Below, piece after piece: positions 45,562 to 57,596 of a DNA stretch of 64,000 nt (the stretch's first letter is position 1; each line of letters starts with the position of its first letter). The notes beneath the pieces were generated by a model, which was not told the DNA's origin, ran no database searches, and saw nothing but the letters and a program-made list of their open reading frames with translations. The stretch comes from Arenicola marina (Eukaryota > Annelida > Polychaeta > Arenicolidae): positions 25,652,352 through 25,716,351 of the forward strand of contig OZ025257.1 of assembly GCA_964019135.1 (NCBI GenBank), read 5' to 3'. Made by a program: the position numbers and the translations under genes.

Positions 45562-46698
45562 TTTGATACATTAAATCATAACATTTTATTAAACAAACTG
45601 CATCATTATGGCGTATCTGGAACTGCTCTAAATCTCCTAAAAAGTTATCTTGATAGTCGCAAACAGTACGTTATGATAGATAATATACGATCTGAAGAAA
45701 TGCCTGTCACACGCGGGGTTCCACAAGGTTCAATCCTAGGGCCGCTCCTCTTTATAATCTATACCAATGATTTACCCCACGCTAGTGATGTTTTTAAGTT
45801 TATAGTATACGCTGATGATACTACACTGTTTAGTACACTGGATGCATCAATAACTGGGAGTAAAAATGAAGCGCAAAACATAAATGATGAATTATCCAAG
45901 ATAAACAATTGGTTAAAGGTAAATGATCTGTGCCTAAACATAGCAAAAACTAAATACATGGTACTCTACAAGCCCCCAAAAAATGCAAAAATTCCAGAAC
46001 TATACATTGCCAGGAACAAACTAGAGTGCGTCGATACCTTTGATCTGCTAGGACTAACAATAGATAAACATTTAACATGGCACAGCCATACAAACAAACT
46101 TGCTGCAAAACTAAGCAAAGTTGTTGGTATCCTAAAGAGGCTAGGAAACTTCCTTCCCCAACACATACTGTATACCATATATATGTCACTGTTTCAGAGT
46201 CAACTATATTACTGCATTCTGGCATGGGGATATCGAGTTGACAGGTTATTTAAAATTCAAAAACGGGCAATTAGGATTATAACAAAAAGTCATTATATTG
46301 CACACACGGACCCGCTATTCAAATATCTCAAAATCTTGAAACTAAAAGATATACATACATTACAACAACTAAAATTTTACCACCAATTCATAAATAATAA
46401 CCTACCAGCTTACTTTCTCGAACACATGACATTCCTAAAGATAAATGACTTACATAGTCATAACACAAGACAAAACCACACATTTCATATCCCGACTACC
46501 AAACACAAATTCTGTCAACTTACTTTAAGACATAGTCTCATCCATCACTTAAACAACACCCCCTCGCATATCATTAGCAAAGCAACCACACATTCGCTGA
46601 AAAGTTATGCGTCTCATATTAAGGTTCATTTATTAATCGGTTATAAGGAATGTTGTGAAGCCTCATATTGTTATGTCTGCCACACACTGACGGAATAG
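45562..46698 (+). CDS. Partial non-LTR reverse transcriptase (5'-truncated)
   Basis: The frame is open from the insertion edge for 378 codons to TAG. It begins in the palm with FDTLNHNILLNKL (residues 1-13), continues through SYLDSRKQYV, the GVPQGS motif (52-57) and the catalytic YADD (83-86, at 45808-45819), then INNWLKVNDLCLNIAKTK. The C-terminal part includes LFKIQKRAIRII, as usual in Jockey/CR1-group ORF2 proteins. The endonuclease, fingers and first palm motifs are missing and there is no RNase H, so the copy cannot be autonomous. No frameshift or stop interrupts the remaining frame, suggesting recent insertion. The first internal Met is at 45673 but is not a natural start. Confidence 0.93.
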   Translation, partial: FDTLNHNILLNKLHHYGVSGTALNLLKSYLDSRKQYVMIDNIRSEEMPVTRGVPQGSILGPLLFIIYTNDLPHASDVFKFIVYADDTTLFSTLDASITGSKNEAQNINDELSKINNWLKVNDLCLNIAKTKYMVLYKPPKNAKIPELYIARNKLECVDTFDLLGLTIDKHLTWHSHTNKLAAKLSKVVGILKRLGNFLPQHILYTIYMSLFQSQLYYCILAWGYRVDRLFKIQKRAIRIITKSHYIAHTDPLFKYLKILKLKDIHTLQQLKFYHQFINNNLPAYFLEHMTFLKINDLHSHNTRQNHTFHIPTTKHKFCQLTLRHSLIHHLNNTPSHIISKATTHSLKSYASHIKVHLLIGYKECCEASYCYVCHTLTE

Positions 46699-46861
46699 GT
46701 ATTTAGCTTTTTTAAACTTTTACTTTGGATTGTCTGTGTTGTAGAAATTCGAAATACCATATTTGCTGTTGTAAATATATTATATAGTGCATATGAATTC
46801 GAAAACAATATGTTAGAATCAGTGTCGTTTTTAGCGTAACGTAACTGGCTTGTGTAACTGG

Positions 46862-46930
46862 CGTGTTTTTTTTCCGTTTTTTTTCCGTTTTTTTCCGGGT
46901 TTTTTCCTCTTTTTTTTTCTTTTTTTTTCT

Positions 46931-46964
<34 letters not shown>
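46862..46964 (+). repeat. T-rich tract in the retrotransposon 3' UTR
   Basis: About 100 bp is dominated by T runs broken by CCG and CC. It ends in about 38 uninterrupted T before GAGGTGGC. It lies inside the element, upstream of its AATAAA, so it is not an integrated poly-A tail in antisense. Such runs are prone to sequencing and assembly length error. Confidence 0.85.
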
Positions 46965-46965
<1 letters not shown>

Positions 46966-46984
46966 AGGTGGCTCACATGCTAGC

Positions 46985-46999
46985 GACTGCCTAGCAGTC
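46985..46999 (+). other. Small hairpin in the retrotransposon 3' UTR
   Basis: GACTGC-CTA-GCAGTC is a perfect 6-bp stem with a 3-base loop, about 100 bp upstream of the terminal (GATTCT)n. Structured 3' ends are used by some CR1 and L2 reverse transcriptases for template recognition (family knowledge), but this role is inference here. Confidence 0.4.
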
Positions 47000-47096
47000 T
47001 TAATGTGAGTCTCCTCGGTCAGGCAACCCTATCAAATTTTTGTGTGTGTTTTTCTTTTCCTGTTTGTTTTGTTATGTATGCTTGACCCAATAAAAC

Positions 47097-47125
47097 GATT
47101 CTGATTCTGATTCTGATTCTGATTC
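47097..47125 (+). repeat. (GATTCT)n terminal tail of the retrotransposon
   Basis: Just under five units of GATTCT form the 3' end immediately after AATAAAAC. The flanking target sequence AATATATGCC resumes at 47126. Confidence 0.9.
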
Positions 47126-47153
47126 AATATATGCCTAGGCGCTGGTCAATATC

Positions 47154-47970
47154 TTAGAATATTATGTCTCTGTTCAACAAGTATGTGGGTTACATGTTTT
47201 AATATCACTTCTCAGTTCAACAAGGGTGGAGTGACATGTTAAATCACTTCACTGTTCAACAAGTGTGGGGTTGACATGTTAGAATATCACTTTTCTCTTC
47301 AACAAGTGTGGGTTTGTCATGTTATAATATCACTTCATTGTTCAACAAGTGTGGGTGACATGTTATAATAACACTTCTCTCTTCAACAAGTGTGGGGTTG
47401 ACATGTTATAATATCACTTCATTGTTCAACAAATGTGACGGTGACATGTTGGAATAACACTTCTCCGCTCAACGGGTGTGAGGTGACATGTTAGAAGATC
47501 ACTTCTCTGTTTAACAAGTGCGGGTGACATGTTATAATATCACTTCTCTGTCATACAGGTGTGGGGTGACATGTTATAATATCCCTTCTCTGTTTAACAA
47601 GTGCGGGTGACATGTTATAATATCACTTCTCGGTTCTACAGGTGTGGGGTGACATGTTATAATATCCCTTCTCTGTTTAACAAGTGCGGGTGACATGTTA
47701 TAATATCACTTCACTGTTCAACAAGTGTGGGGTGACATGTTATAATATCACTTCACTGTTCAACAAGTGCGGGTGAAATGTTATAATATCACTTCTCTGT
47801 TTTACGGGTGTGGGGTGACATGTTATAATATCACTTCTGTGTTCTACAGGTGTGGGGTGACATGTTATAATATCACTTCTCTGTTCTACAGGTGTGGGGT
47901 GACATGTTATAATATCACTTCTCTGTTCAACAAGTGCGACGATGACATGTTAGAATATCACTTCCCAATG
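47154..47970. repeat. 42-bp minisatellite (copy 2)
   Basis: Counterpart of 19172-20070 with about 19 units, 82-83 bp shorter, and with several unit-level rearrangements in the middle. This is the most length-variable element inside the spacer. Confidence 0.92.
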
Positions 47971-48628
47971 CAACACGTTTTTGGACATGTTTTTACATCG
48001 CATGTCTGATCAAGCGGTCTGTAGGCGGGAGAAAGGTCCTTGCACAATGCTTGAAAATCTGGAACAAAGCCGCTTAATTTCCCAGTATAAACCACCTAAG
48101 TGAAATGATTTATCCATTTCCTTTTGGCTTTTCATCCAATTTACTTACATTTTTGTAACACGCATTAGGGCCGAAAAGCGACAATTACAAATCAGCAAGC
48201 TATACACAATGGCACTTTGCCAGAGAAAAAAAACCCGGCCAACGACGGTCGGAGGGGTTTCTCGTTAAACCTTTAACGTGATCCGGGGAATGGATATCCC
48301 AACTATGGCTGGTGTAAGGGGACAGAGGTGAAAGGTTCAGGTTGGCTAGCAGCGCCGCCACAGAATAAATAACCGATAGATTTGCTACCGATCTACATTG
48401 CGGAAAACATCTCTTTTCAGTTTGTCGCTAAATTGCCGTGTCTGACGGAGGGCACGTACACGCACACGCCAACTTCCCAAAACAAACGACGGGGATTGAG
48501 AGGAATGAAGGATTGGAAGAACAAATGTTTTTATGGCATCTTTTTGCACACATGGTCTAAATAGGCCAATGGACCTCCTAATATAATCAGACGTGAAACA
48601 ATGTGCAGACTGCGATGCCATGCGCAGG
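47971..48628. other. Low-copy sequence without a recognisable gene (copy 2)
   Basis: Counterpart of 20071-20729. It differs at about a dozen sites, for example TTTAACGTG for TTTAGCGTG and GTGTAAGGGG for GTGTATAGGGG. No gene is seen. Confidence 0.5.
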
Positions 48629-48782
48629 AAGTCTTCTGGTTTAGTCGGTAAGAAGGCTGAGCCGCATACCAACAGGTTGTGGGTTGAACCCTGCAGTCGA
48701 CATCGGGGACATACTCACCCAGCCGGTGCGCCAGTACTTCACCTGCCCCCCCCCCCCCCCCGCCCCCTCTTCGTTCAGGTTA
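48629..48782 (+). mobile_element. tRNA-derived SINE-like fragment (copy 2)
   Basis: It has the same A-box-like and B-box-like blocks as copy 1, with AAGAAGG for AAGCAGG just after the A box and a longer poly-C run at about 48745-48761. Confidence 0.4.
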
Positions 48783-48900
48783 TGTTTCATGCGCCTGAAA
48801 ACATTTGATTTCGGATGGTGCGAATTTTATTGAAGATGGAAGTCAGGTTTGGTGGGTCATGACCCGATGGCTTCTCTGGGAAGCGACGCGGGTAACAGGT

Positions 48901-49917
48901 TAGGGGCTGGGGGCTGAGGGCTGGAGTGGAGGGTGGGGCTGGGTGACTGGGCTCTGTGGACTTGAGGCTCGGGGTCTCGGGGCTGGAGGGCTGGGGGCTG
49001 TGAGCTGGAGGCTGTGAGCTGGGGCTGTAAGCTGGGGGCAGGGGACTGGGGGATTGGGGGATGGGGGCTGGTGGCTGGGGGGCTGGGGGCTAGGGGCTGG
49101 GAGCTGGTGAGCTGAGTGGCTGGGGGCTGGGGGCTGGGGGCTGGGGCCTGGGGGCTGGGGGCTGGGAGTTGGTGGCTGGGGGCTGGGAGCTGGGAGCTGG
49201 GAGCTGGTGAGCTGGGGGGCTGGGGGCTGGGGGCTGGGGGCTGGGGGCTGGGGGCTGAGAGCTGGGAGCTGGGAATCTGGAAGCTGGGGGCTGGGAGCTG
49301 GGAGCTGGGGAGCTGGGAGGCTGGGAGGCTGGGGGCTTGGGCTGAGGGCTGGGGGCTGGTGCTGAGGGCTGGGGGCTGGGGGCTGGGGGCTGGGGGCTGG
49401 GGGCTGGGGGCTGGGGGCTGGGGGCTGGGGCTGGGAGCTGGGAGCTGGGGAGCTGGGAGGCTGGGAGGCTGGGGGGCTTGGGCTGAGGGCTGGGGGCTGG
49501 GGGCTGGGGGCTGGGGGCTGGGGGCTGAGGGATGGGGGCTGGGGGCTGGGGGCTGGGGGCTGGGGGCTGGGAGCTGGGGAGATGGGGGCTGGGAGCTGGG
49601 AGCTGGGGACCGGACTCGCCGTGCCGATAGACCGATGCACAGGTCGGATGGGGGCTAGTGGCTGGGGGCCGGGGGCTGGGGGCTAGGAGCTGGTGAGCTG
49701 AGTGGCTGGGGGCTGGGGCCTGGGCAGCTGGGAGGCTGGGAGGCTGGGGGGCTTGGGCTGAGGGCTGAGGGCTGGTGCTGAGGGCTGGGGGCTGAGGACT
49801 GGGGGCTGGGGGCTGGGGGCTGGGGGCTGGGGATGGAGGCTGGAGGCTGGGGGCTGGGGGCTAGGGACTGGGGGCTTGGGCTTGGGGCTGGGGGCTGGGG
49901 GCTAGGGGCTGGACTGG
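48901..49917. repeat. (CTGGGGG)n G-quadruplex-prone minisatellite (copy 2)
   Basis: It has the same length and internal order as 20998-22014, with only single-base changes such as CTCGCCGTG for CTCGCAGTG and GATGCACAG for GATGTACAG around 49617-49640. Equal length is striking for an array this unstable in principle. Confidence 0.95.
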
Positions 49918-50173
49918 ACTCGCAGTGCCGATAGACCGATGTACAGAGGTCGATAGGCCCTCTCTGCCAGGCCACAACGCCACGATTAATGCAATGAGAC
50001 CGAGAGCCACTGTCTTGCCCGGTCCTCCCACCTACCCGCACCACCCAAACCCCTTACCGACGTGACATCCCTATAGGCCACATTTACCCTCGGAAATGAT
50101 CTATCTTTGGACTGTGCCCATGTGCTACCCCCATAACCTTACGCGACCCCTACCCCTATGCTACCCTATAAGG

Positions 50174-50425
50174 GTCCTGGTGTTTACAGTCCGCCGTGTG
50201 GCAGCATCGGTCTCCATCCGGGTCCTGGTGTTTTCAGTCCGCCATGTGGGAGCACCGGTCTCCATCCGGGTCCTGGTGTTTCCAGTCCGCCGTGTAGGAG
50301 CACCGGTCTCCATCCGGGTCCTGGTGTTTTTAGTCCGCCTTGTAGGAGCAGCGGTCTCCATCCGGGTCCTGGTGTCCCGGGTCTGCCGTATGGCAGCACC
50401 GGTCTCCATCCGGATCCTGGTGTCA
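50174..50425. repeat. 48-bp minisatellite (copy 2)
   Basis: Counterpart of 22271-22522, the same unit number, with one visible change (CATCCGGG for CATTCGGG). Confidence 0.92.
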
Positions 50426-50663
50426 TTGCTTCTTCTTGTCTATCGCTTCGCACTCTGTCTGTGCCCCTGCCTCAGTCTGTGGTTCTCTCTTTGGGTCTGT
50501 ATCCGTGTGCCTGTCCTTGTCTCTATCTGTCTAGGTCTCTTTGTCTATGTCTGTCTCTCTTGTCTCTGTATGTGTCTGTCTTTCTCATTTCTCCTGTTTC
50601 TTGGTGCTTCTTTCTCTCGCGTTCTCTCCCTCCCTCTCTCGCTCTCTATTTCGAGTTCCTTGA
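50426..50663. repeat. Pyrimidine-rich low-complexity tract (copy 2)
   Basis: Counterpart of 22523-22760, apparently identical. Confidence 0.7.
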
Positions 50664-50782
50664 GACTCATGTCTTCCTCTTAGGGTGCTTTTATGCCATT
50701 GTCTCATTCGATTACCATCCCATCGAGTTTTAGCCCCCGACTCTCCCCGAAGAATTCTTTCTTTATCGCTTCCCGCCATCAT

Positions 50783-51014
50783 TTTGTTTGCATATGTCCC
50801 GCTTAAAACCGTTACAACCAGATAGAGGTATTTGCAGCCCGGGCGGGGGGGAGGCGCTATTATACAAATCTGAGGTGGGGGGGGGGGTTCGCGGGTTCCT
50901 TGATATGCCTAAGAGAGCGAACATTTGTGATGAAAAAGATACCCCTACAGGGGGGGTATTGTAAAACTTGCAAACCCACCAAGGTATTAAGTCCCCCCCA
51001 CCCGGGGTTTGCAG
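50783..51014 (-). repeat. Dispersed repeat, inverted relative of 56787-56997 (copy 2)
   Basis: Counterpart of 22880-23110. The G run after AAATCTGAGGT is one base longer. Confidence 0.6.
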
Positions 51015-51961
51015 TTGAATTGTCATAACAAAGCAACACATTTCACTGAATTAGTGCAATTATAGGATAGAAGTAGAGACCAACGCATGGTTCGATACAA
51101 TTATCATAGTTATCATTTGATTAAGCAGTACACAAGAAAGATAGGTATCCAAAGCTGGCCAAAAACTACCTTTAACAATATGTCCTTTATAGTTTCATGT
51201 ATAGCACTTCATATGTCTACATGTATACAATACAGACGTAGGAACAGAAATATCCCCAGATATAGAAAGCATGACAGGCGTTCTGCTTTGACACTTCCAA
51301 ATGTAATCAGGGTGCTTCTGTGACTTCTATGTTGCATTGTGTCCAGATAGAAAAAAAAAGAATCCCAGCGTTTGTGCTCCAATCACCATGACGACCACGC
51401 GTTTACGTAAGGCACGGACGCCTGTAATGACCAAGTTATGACACCTCATCTCACTTGACGCTATATTAGTAGCACCAAGTATAATGCAACGCCAAGTTAT
51501 GTATGCGCCGATGTCGACGACCCAGTGAAGGTGGGTGGGTGGATGAGGGGGGAGATGTGATCTAATGAAAATAATGCGCCAGCTGCCTATACCCTCCGGG
51601 GTCCGGGTTGGGGGTTCCACGCCGGCGGTGCCCCCCTTTTGTCATCACTGTACATAGCAGATAAACCCAATCTCCAGTGACTCGGTATGTGACAATGAGG
51701 CAGCAGATTCCTGTCGCCGCCGGTATTGATGTCAGCCAAAATTGTTCCCCAGTGGTATGGACCTCGGCGAAAACTATCCGGGGTGTCGGGGCGTGAGAAG
51801 AGTGGCGCTGATCTCAAGAGAATGAACCCAGGATGCAGGTCATAGTCTAGATCAGCATGTGAATTGGAGTTATATTAATATATTTGGAGACATAATAAAA
51901 AAAGCAGTAACGTCACTCCATTTTGATCATATCGTGCTAGGAAGTTTAATTTGTCGCCGTC
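51015..51961. other. Low-copy sequence without a recognisable gene (copy 2)
   Basis: Counterpart of 23111-24057. The visible change is TATGGACCTCGG for TATGTCCCTCGG. No gene is seen. Confidence 0.5.
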
Positions 51962-52786
51962 ATGTCAATCGAAAAGAAGATATCGAATAGAGAATACCCG
52001 GAAAATGTCCGACGAATGGCGGAGGGTTTTGCCGACAAAATGGCAACAACATCGCACCCATATTGCACACCCCATTGGACTGAACCAGACTATGGGGCGT
52101 CAAGTGTTACCCCAGTCATTTCGTCGACCAAAGAGGCTTCTGTCTGTACAAAAGGGTGTTTTATCTGCAAAAGCTAGTTCTGTCTTTACAAAAGTCATTT
52201 GGTCTAGGAAAAATCCTATTGTTCATTTTGTAGACAGAATCAACTTTTGTAGACAAAATTCATTTTGTAGACAAAATCAACTGTTGCAGAGACAAAATGT
52301 ACATCTCGTCGACAGAATCAACTTTTGTCTACAAAAGGGCATTTCGTCTACAAAAGGGCATTTCTTCTACAAAAGCAAATTCTGTCGTTACAAAAGTTCC
52401 CTTTGTCTACGAAAAACACTTTTGTAGAGACAAAATGTACATTTTGTCTTTACAAAAGTTCATTTTGTAGACAGATCAACTTTTGTCTCTACAAAAGTTG
52501 ATTCTGTCGACGAAACTTGCATTTTGTCTCTACAAAAGTGTATTTTGTCTATTTTCGTTTCTAGTTGTTTCTTAATTAAAATAATATACTTCTCATTTCA
52601 GTTGTTCCACTAGAAGGCAAAACATTATCCTATGGAGATTCCCATGTTAAAGTTCCTATCTATGATAATGGAAAAAACCGAAAACCACGTTATGCGAAAA
52701 CGGCCTGGTCGATTACCACCCAAATGGCCAACAATGTTCCAGCAAATACTCTTAGTAAAGACCAGAAAGGCGATTTCACGCCTTAA
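51962..52786 (+). CDS. Candidate two-exon small protein gene of unknown function (copy 2)
   Basis: The proposed exons are 51962-52103 and 52602-52786, with the same start, donor, acceptor, phases and TAA as copy 1. The only coding difference seen is GCC to GAC at codon 43 (Ala to Asp, HWTEPDYG). With a single change in 327 coding bases, selection cannot be inferred, since the surrounding non-coding DNA is equally similar. Function is unknown and the splice model is unproven. Confidence 0.4.
52129..52559. repeat. Cluster of palindromic TTTTGT/ACAAAA modules (copy 2)
   Basis: Counterpart of 24225-24655, apparently identical in module order. Confidence 0.85.
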
Positions 52787-53398
52787 TTTTGTTTTCATGA
52801 CAACGAAACATTTCACCCCATGATAATCGTCCAGTGTGACCTTTTTGTTTAAATCCTCAAAAATCAGAAACGCAAGCTAGAGCTACAGTATTGCCGTTAA
52901 TATATGGAACACAAGGTTCATTGTTAGATGGCATATGCTCAGATTGGATGTAGGATGCTCGGCTTGGGCGTTAAGGCACTTAGAAGAGGGGCGATTCTCT
53001 TGGCGGGCCGCTAATAATGACTCGTCAATGAAAATGGTTGGTTCCGGTCTTACTTTTGGCTCAAATGTTCTTTCTACGCTGCTTCGATCTTCTGGTATCC
53101 GTAACGGTGCAGTATCCTAACCGAAGGACTGGCAATCATACCGCTTTTCTGTTCAAAGTCATATTTGAGGATACAAATATTGGCGTTTTGCTACTCAGAC
53201 CTTGTCGCGCGTTTTCACGATCACAATTGACGTCATGATGATGTCACAACAATTACAATTAACGTAACCTGACTTTGACCCCAGCACCAAAAACGTGATT
53301 GAGGCTCTTGTGGCTAAGCTATGCGATAAATTTGAAAAATTGGAAATAGTACGAGCGTTTCACCGTGTTGATTTTCGCAACTTTTTCTTTACTTTCTT

Positions 53399-53629
53399 TG
53401 TGTATATGTTTTATATACTTTTAAATCTATATGCATGTACATTTCTTTTTCTTTTGGTGATGAGTCATTCATGCTGATATAATTATAATTGTGAGATATC
53501 CGGAATGGTCATGCCGTTAGCTTTGTTCTGCCCCATCTCCTGTCATCATCTACATCCCATTTCACCTCTTCCTCTCCCTCCCGCTCACCGCCTTCTCCAG
53601 CCTTGCCCCGCTCCGCCTCCCCCCCCCCT
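53399..53629 (+). repeat. Inverted repeat pair 1, left arm (copy 2)
   Basis: Counterpart of 25495-25725. Its mate is 55170-55404. Confidence 0.85.
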
Positions 53630-54423
53630 GTCACCGGTTCCACTGACTCCCCACGTTTCCCCCACCTCGCTCCGCCTCCCGCTGCTTCATTTCCGCTCCC
53701 CCCACCTTACACCGCCAGCTCACCATCTCGTAACGTCATTCACAGGGTATTTCCCCGAGAATGGCTCTTCGTGATAAATGCGGAAAATTCAAGAAAAACA
53801 CATCGAGAAAACGTGTAAATAGTTCAGAAAACATTCGCGTAGATCATAATTATATCGAGTACCATTATATATAACCAGATTTATTAAAATGTGAACACAA
53901 GACGTAAATTACTGATAATTGGTTTGAAATAAACTGCGCCAAAAATATTTGTCAAATAACATTTTCAACCTTCAGGACCTTTTTCTTCGGAAATTTGCAC
54001 GGCTTTTACCTTTTTTTATATGATGGGTTGCTTAACTTAATGGCCAACCGTCCGTGTTAGAGGTTTATGGAAACCATTGTCACTGACCCAATGCTGTCAA
54101 CTGTCGCCTGACGTATATTGAACCCATATTTATAATCCTAATTCCTACTCAGTTCTACGCAAACCTCCTTTTAAAAACGCTGAATAACACTGATGGAGAC
54201 CATGAATTGACGAGGAAAGGCGATGTCCGGCCAGCAAGGCCACTGTTAGAAGAATGTCAACTACAAAGCATGGCGGCGGGATTATGAATTTTACCGCCAT
54301 CCGCTTTAGAAGCAAATTGACAAGTTTTGAGGCATCGAGTTACGACCGGATTTTGAATACGTGTGACCCGGAACCTTGCCAACATTCGACACTGCAACGT
54401 TTCGTTCTAGCGTGAATACTTGA

Positions 54424-54809
54424 TAATGCAGCATTTTGGCGCTGCATGACTCATTCGCATTTTATGTGACATGGTGACTACTAAAACGCTGTCGACGGAA
54501 TGCTCCGATTCCCCATTTCACCACGATCGCCCACGCAACAAAACCATGATACTCTAGAGGGACTCGGAGCTCAGCTTGGTTTTAGTCTCTGAATATTTCC
54601 TTTCTGGCCACAGAGCCACTATCGGCAGCTTTGGCCGACACCTTGCCTCTCATACATAATTGTGACTTGGCGGAAATCCCGGCCAGACATTGCTGCAATT
54701 GCTTCCTCTTTCTGGGGTCTTCACCTCCAGGCCACGCTATGGCAGGTGGCAATCCGACCGGTCAACGGCCCTCGCCGGAGGAAGATTATTAGAATATTTG
54801 TCGTACGCC
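54424..54809 (+). pseudogene. Decayed exon-like block, plus-strand member of inverted pair 2 (copy 2)
   Basis: Counterpart of 26520-26905, with the same in-frame stops relative to its mate at 56382-56729. The decay therefore predates the segmental duplication or its homogenisation. Confidence 0.4.
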
Positions 54810-55169
54810 AGGGAAAGGTCATCGAGACAAGCCTCACTAGCAAGCCACCCCTCACCTTACTATGCAAACACTGCCTCCTCTTGTCTCTTTTTTACACTAC
54901 AAAACCACCTTTAAGCCCGCCGGCGACCCCCCCCCCCTCCCCTCCCCCCACCTCCACCCTCAATTCAGTCTGCAGCAATTGGCGCCCTCTACGTCTCCCA
55001 CATTTGATCCCCTCGCCCTCCGGCTAGGCCTTCTGGTTCGTGTTTCAGGAGAATCTAAGTTTTCTCACTTGACAGCCCATAATGACGGTTAAGCCGAGAG
55101 ATTGCACCTGTGGCATCGCTGGTGTGTCATGTGGTCTGTGGCGCTGACTGCTGCCACTGGATCAAGGTG

Positions 55170-55404
55170 TCGACGAGGGGAGGCGGGGGGTAGCGGAGGG
55201 AGGCCGGAGAATGCGGCGAGCGGCAGGCAGAGACGGGGGTGAAATGGGATGTAGAGCGTGACGGGAGATGGGGGAGAACAAAGATAACGGCATGGTCATT
55301 CCGGAAGCCTCACAATTATAATTATATCAGCATGAATGACTCATTATAAAAAGAAAAAGAAATGTACATGCACATACATTTATATCTATATACAAACATA
55401 TATA
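55170..55404 (-). repeat. Inverted repeat pair 1, right arm (copy 2)
   Basis: Counterpart of 27268-27502. Confidence 0.85.
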
Positions 55405-55890
55405 AAGGGTAAATAAACCCGGTTCTTGGTTCTGTCGTAATTTGTAAGGTTTCATTTCTCTTGTCGCGAAAACAATGTGCAATATACAAATCCAACGCCT
55501 TTTCACTGAACTAGTGATGCTAATGAATGCCAATGATATCAATACAAAAGAAGAAGGAAACGCATAGTTCCATATAATTACGTAAAACACGCTTTCTACG
55601 AAATATTGCCAATAAATCTGCCCATCTTCCCGCTCTTTGCCACACTACCACATTTCAAGAACACAAAATACAAAACTTACAACTAGATTTGGTGTGAATT
55701 GTGAAAACATAAGGCGACAAGGCTGGAGCATCATGTCAGATAGAACATGTCAGATGAAAATGTTAAAGTCGTGCACTTATAACTCAACTACAAACTACAG
55801 CTTGGTCAACAAGTTTGCTTCAGCGACCAACCAGACATCCCTCCCCCCCCTCCCCGCTTTAAGGCCAAAATTTATACCATTTGACATATG

Positions 55891-55968
55891 AAAACCGGCC
55901 CTCCTATCCAGCATATCTGGATCCGAACCTGCAACCGGCCCCTCCTATCCAGATTTTCTGGATCCGCC
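55891..55968. repeat. Direct repeat of a palindromic CCAG...CTGGATCCG module (copy 2)
   Basis: Counterpart of 27989-28066, apparently identical. Confidence 0.5.
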
Positions 55969-56381
55969 CCAGACAGCCACCTAGCGACTGCCTGGCAACA
56001 AGAAAAACAGTCAAGTGATAAAGTAAGGAAAGGTTAACGAGCACGATATTAACGGAAAACACCGCCAATAGCCACGTGATCCTTCGGTCGGCAGAAACCT
56101 CCTGATGTGTCCTGCGACAGACGGGAGAGCGGTCAATGAATAATGCAATTGCTTATTAGATAATAAAAACAATTTTAAGCTAATATCTAACTTCCGATGG
56201 GGTAAGGAAGTTTCTTGCAAAAAGAGTCCTGAAACTGCCAGACATATGTGGCAATTTGGTTTGATTCATCCAGCCTTCCATCAATCAATCAATCACGCCT
56301 ATGGAAATGAAATGAGTTGGTGTTTTAGGCCGCTGAGGATTTCATTCGGACCCATAACATATTAATCCGTCGTCTGATGTG

Positions 56382-56729
56382 CTAACGTAAAACGGGACAG
56401 GGAAGTCGGAATAATCTCCCTCTGGTAGGGGGCGTTGACCGGTCGGATTGCCACTTGAAACAGCGTGGCGAGGAGGTGAGAACCCCAAGAAGAGGAAGCA
56501 ATTGCAGCAATGTCTGGTCATGGATTTCCTCTCCGTCACAATTATACATGAGAGACATGGTGTCCCAAACTCTTCCGATAACGGCGTAATAGCCAGACGT
56601 GAAATATTCAGAGAAGAAAACCAAGCCTAGCTCCGATTCCCTTTGGAGTACCAGCGTTTGGTTGCGCCGGCGATTTGCGATGTAACGGGCAAATGCTTGC
56701 CACAGCGACGAAAACGTGCTGTGCTGGTT
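56382..56729 (-). pseudogene. Exon-like open frame, minus-strand member of inverted pair 2 (copy 2)
   Basis: Counterpart of 28480-28827, with the same open frame and no difference seen in the translated part. Function is not recognised. Confidence 0.35.
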
Positions 56730-56786
56730 TTAGTAGTTGCTTAAAGGGCGAATGAGTCATGCGACGCAAAAACAATGCATTATGTA

Positions 56787-56997
56787 ATATTCGCAAATTT
56801 TCAGACCCCCCCACCCCCCTCCGGCACCGTTCGCGAGTTTTAAAATATGCGCTCTATATGGGTACCTTTTTCATCAGAAACGTCCGCTCTTTAGCGGTAC
56901 CTTTTTCATCTCAAATGTCCACCTCTCAGGCTTCAAGGGGCACCCGCGGAACCCGCTCACCAGATTTGTGTAACAGTGCCCCCACCCCCGATACCAA
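56787..56997 (+). repeat. Dispersed repeat, inverted relative of 50783-51014 (copy 2)
   Basis: Counterpart of 28885-29095 with CTCTTTAG for CTTATTAG. Confidence 0.6.
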
Positions 56998-57596
56998 TGA
57001 GTCATTGGCAATGTATTCCATACTCTCCTATGAAGTATTACTATTAATGGGACCACACCGAACTGCGTTTCAACAGATATGTTAGATGACACCAAATATA
57101 TTAAATCCCAAAGCGTACAGATTGAATATATATGATGGTACCGAATGAAGACAAGCGGCAAGTCCCTTTGACCCCTATTCTGTTCAGGCCTCAAAGTGAT
57201 TATCATCGCTACGAAGGAAGAAGTCCAGTAACCACACCCGCAAACTATCCTCTTCACGGCATTGGTTTGATGGCTTGACTCTAGAGCCAGCCTACCGACT
57301 ACTGGCATCCACTCTCCCGGCAGAGGGTGCAACAACTTGCCACACTTTAGTAAGCGCCGCCGGAAGCAGCATGGTTTGTCCTGTGCGTTAAATGTGACTC
57401 TCATGGCAGCAAAACGCTTGCAGATGACACGAAAACATCAACACAAACCGCCACTGGTACAAGATACCATATCTTGGTCTGTCTTAACCATGCCAACCGG
57501 GGCCGGCCCCGTCAACAAGGAGAGTTAACATGGTTAATGTAATGCAATCGACTGTAACAGTTATACAGTGTCTAACTATAATACTGCTGCCATAGG

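Larger units (their letters stand above)
45561..47125 (+). mobile_element. 5'-truncated CR1/Jockey-group non-LTR retrotransposon
   Basis: This 1565-bp insertion is absent from copy 1, where CCCCGATC runs straight into AATATATGCC. It carries the 3' part of a reverse transcriptase, then a 3' UTR with a T-rich tract and a small hairpin, AATAAA at 47089-47094, and a terminal (GATTCT)n tail. Truncation inside the reverse transcriptase and a short 3' microsatellite tail are typical of CR1-clade elements (family knowledge). No target duplication of 5 bp or more is visible. The 5' junction GATC and the tail end GATTC allow only microhomology. Confidence 0.9.

Noticed and set aside
46671..46976. Minus-strand lysine-rich frame (MSHLKKKKKKKKKKK)
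   Set aside because: This is antisense of the T-rich 3' UTR of the retrotransposon.
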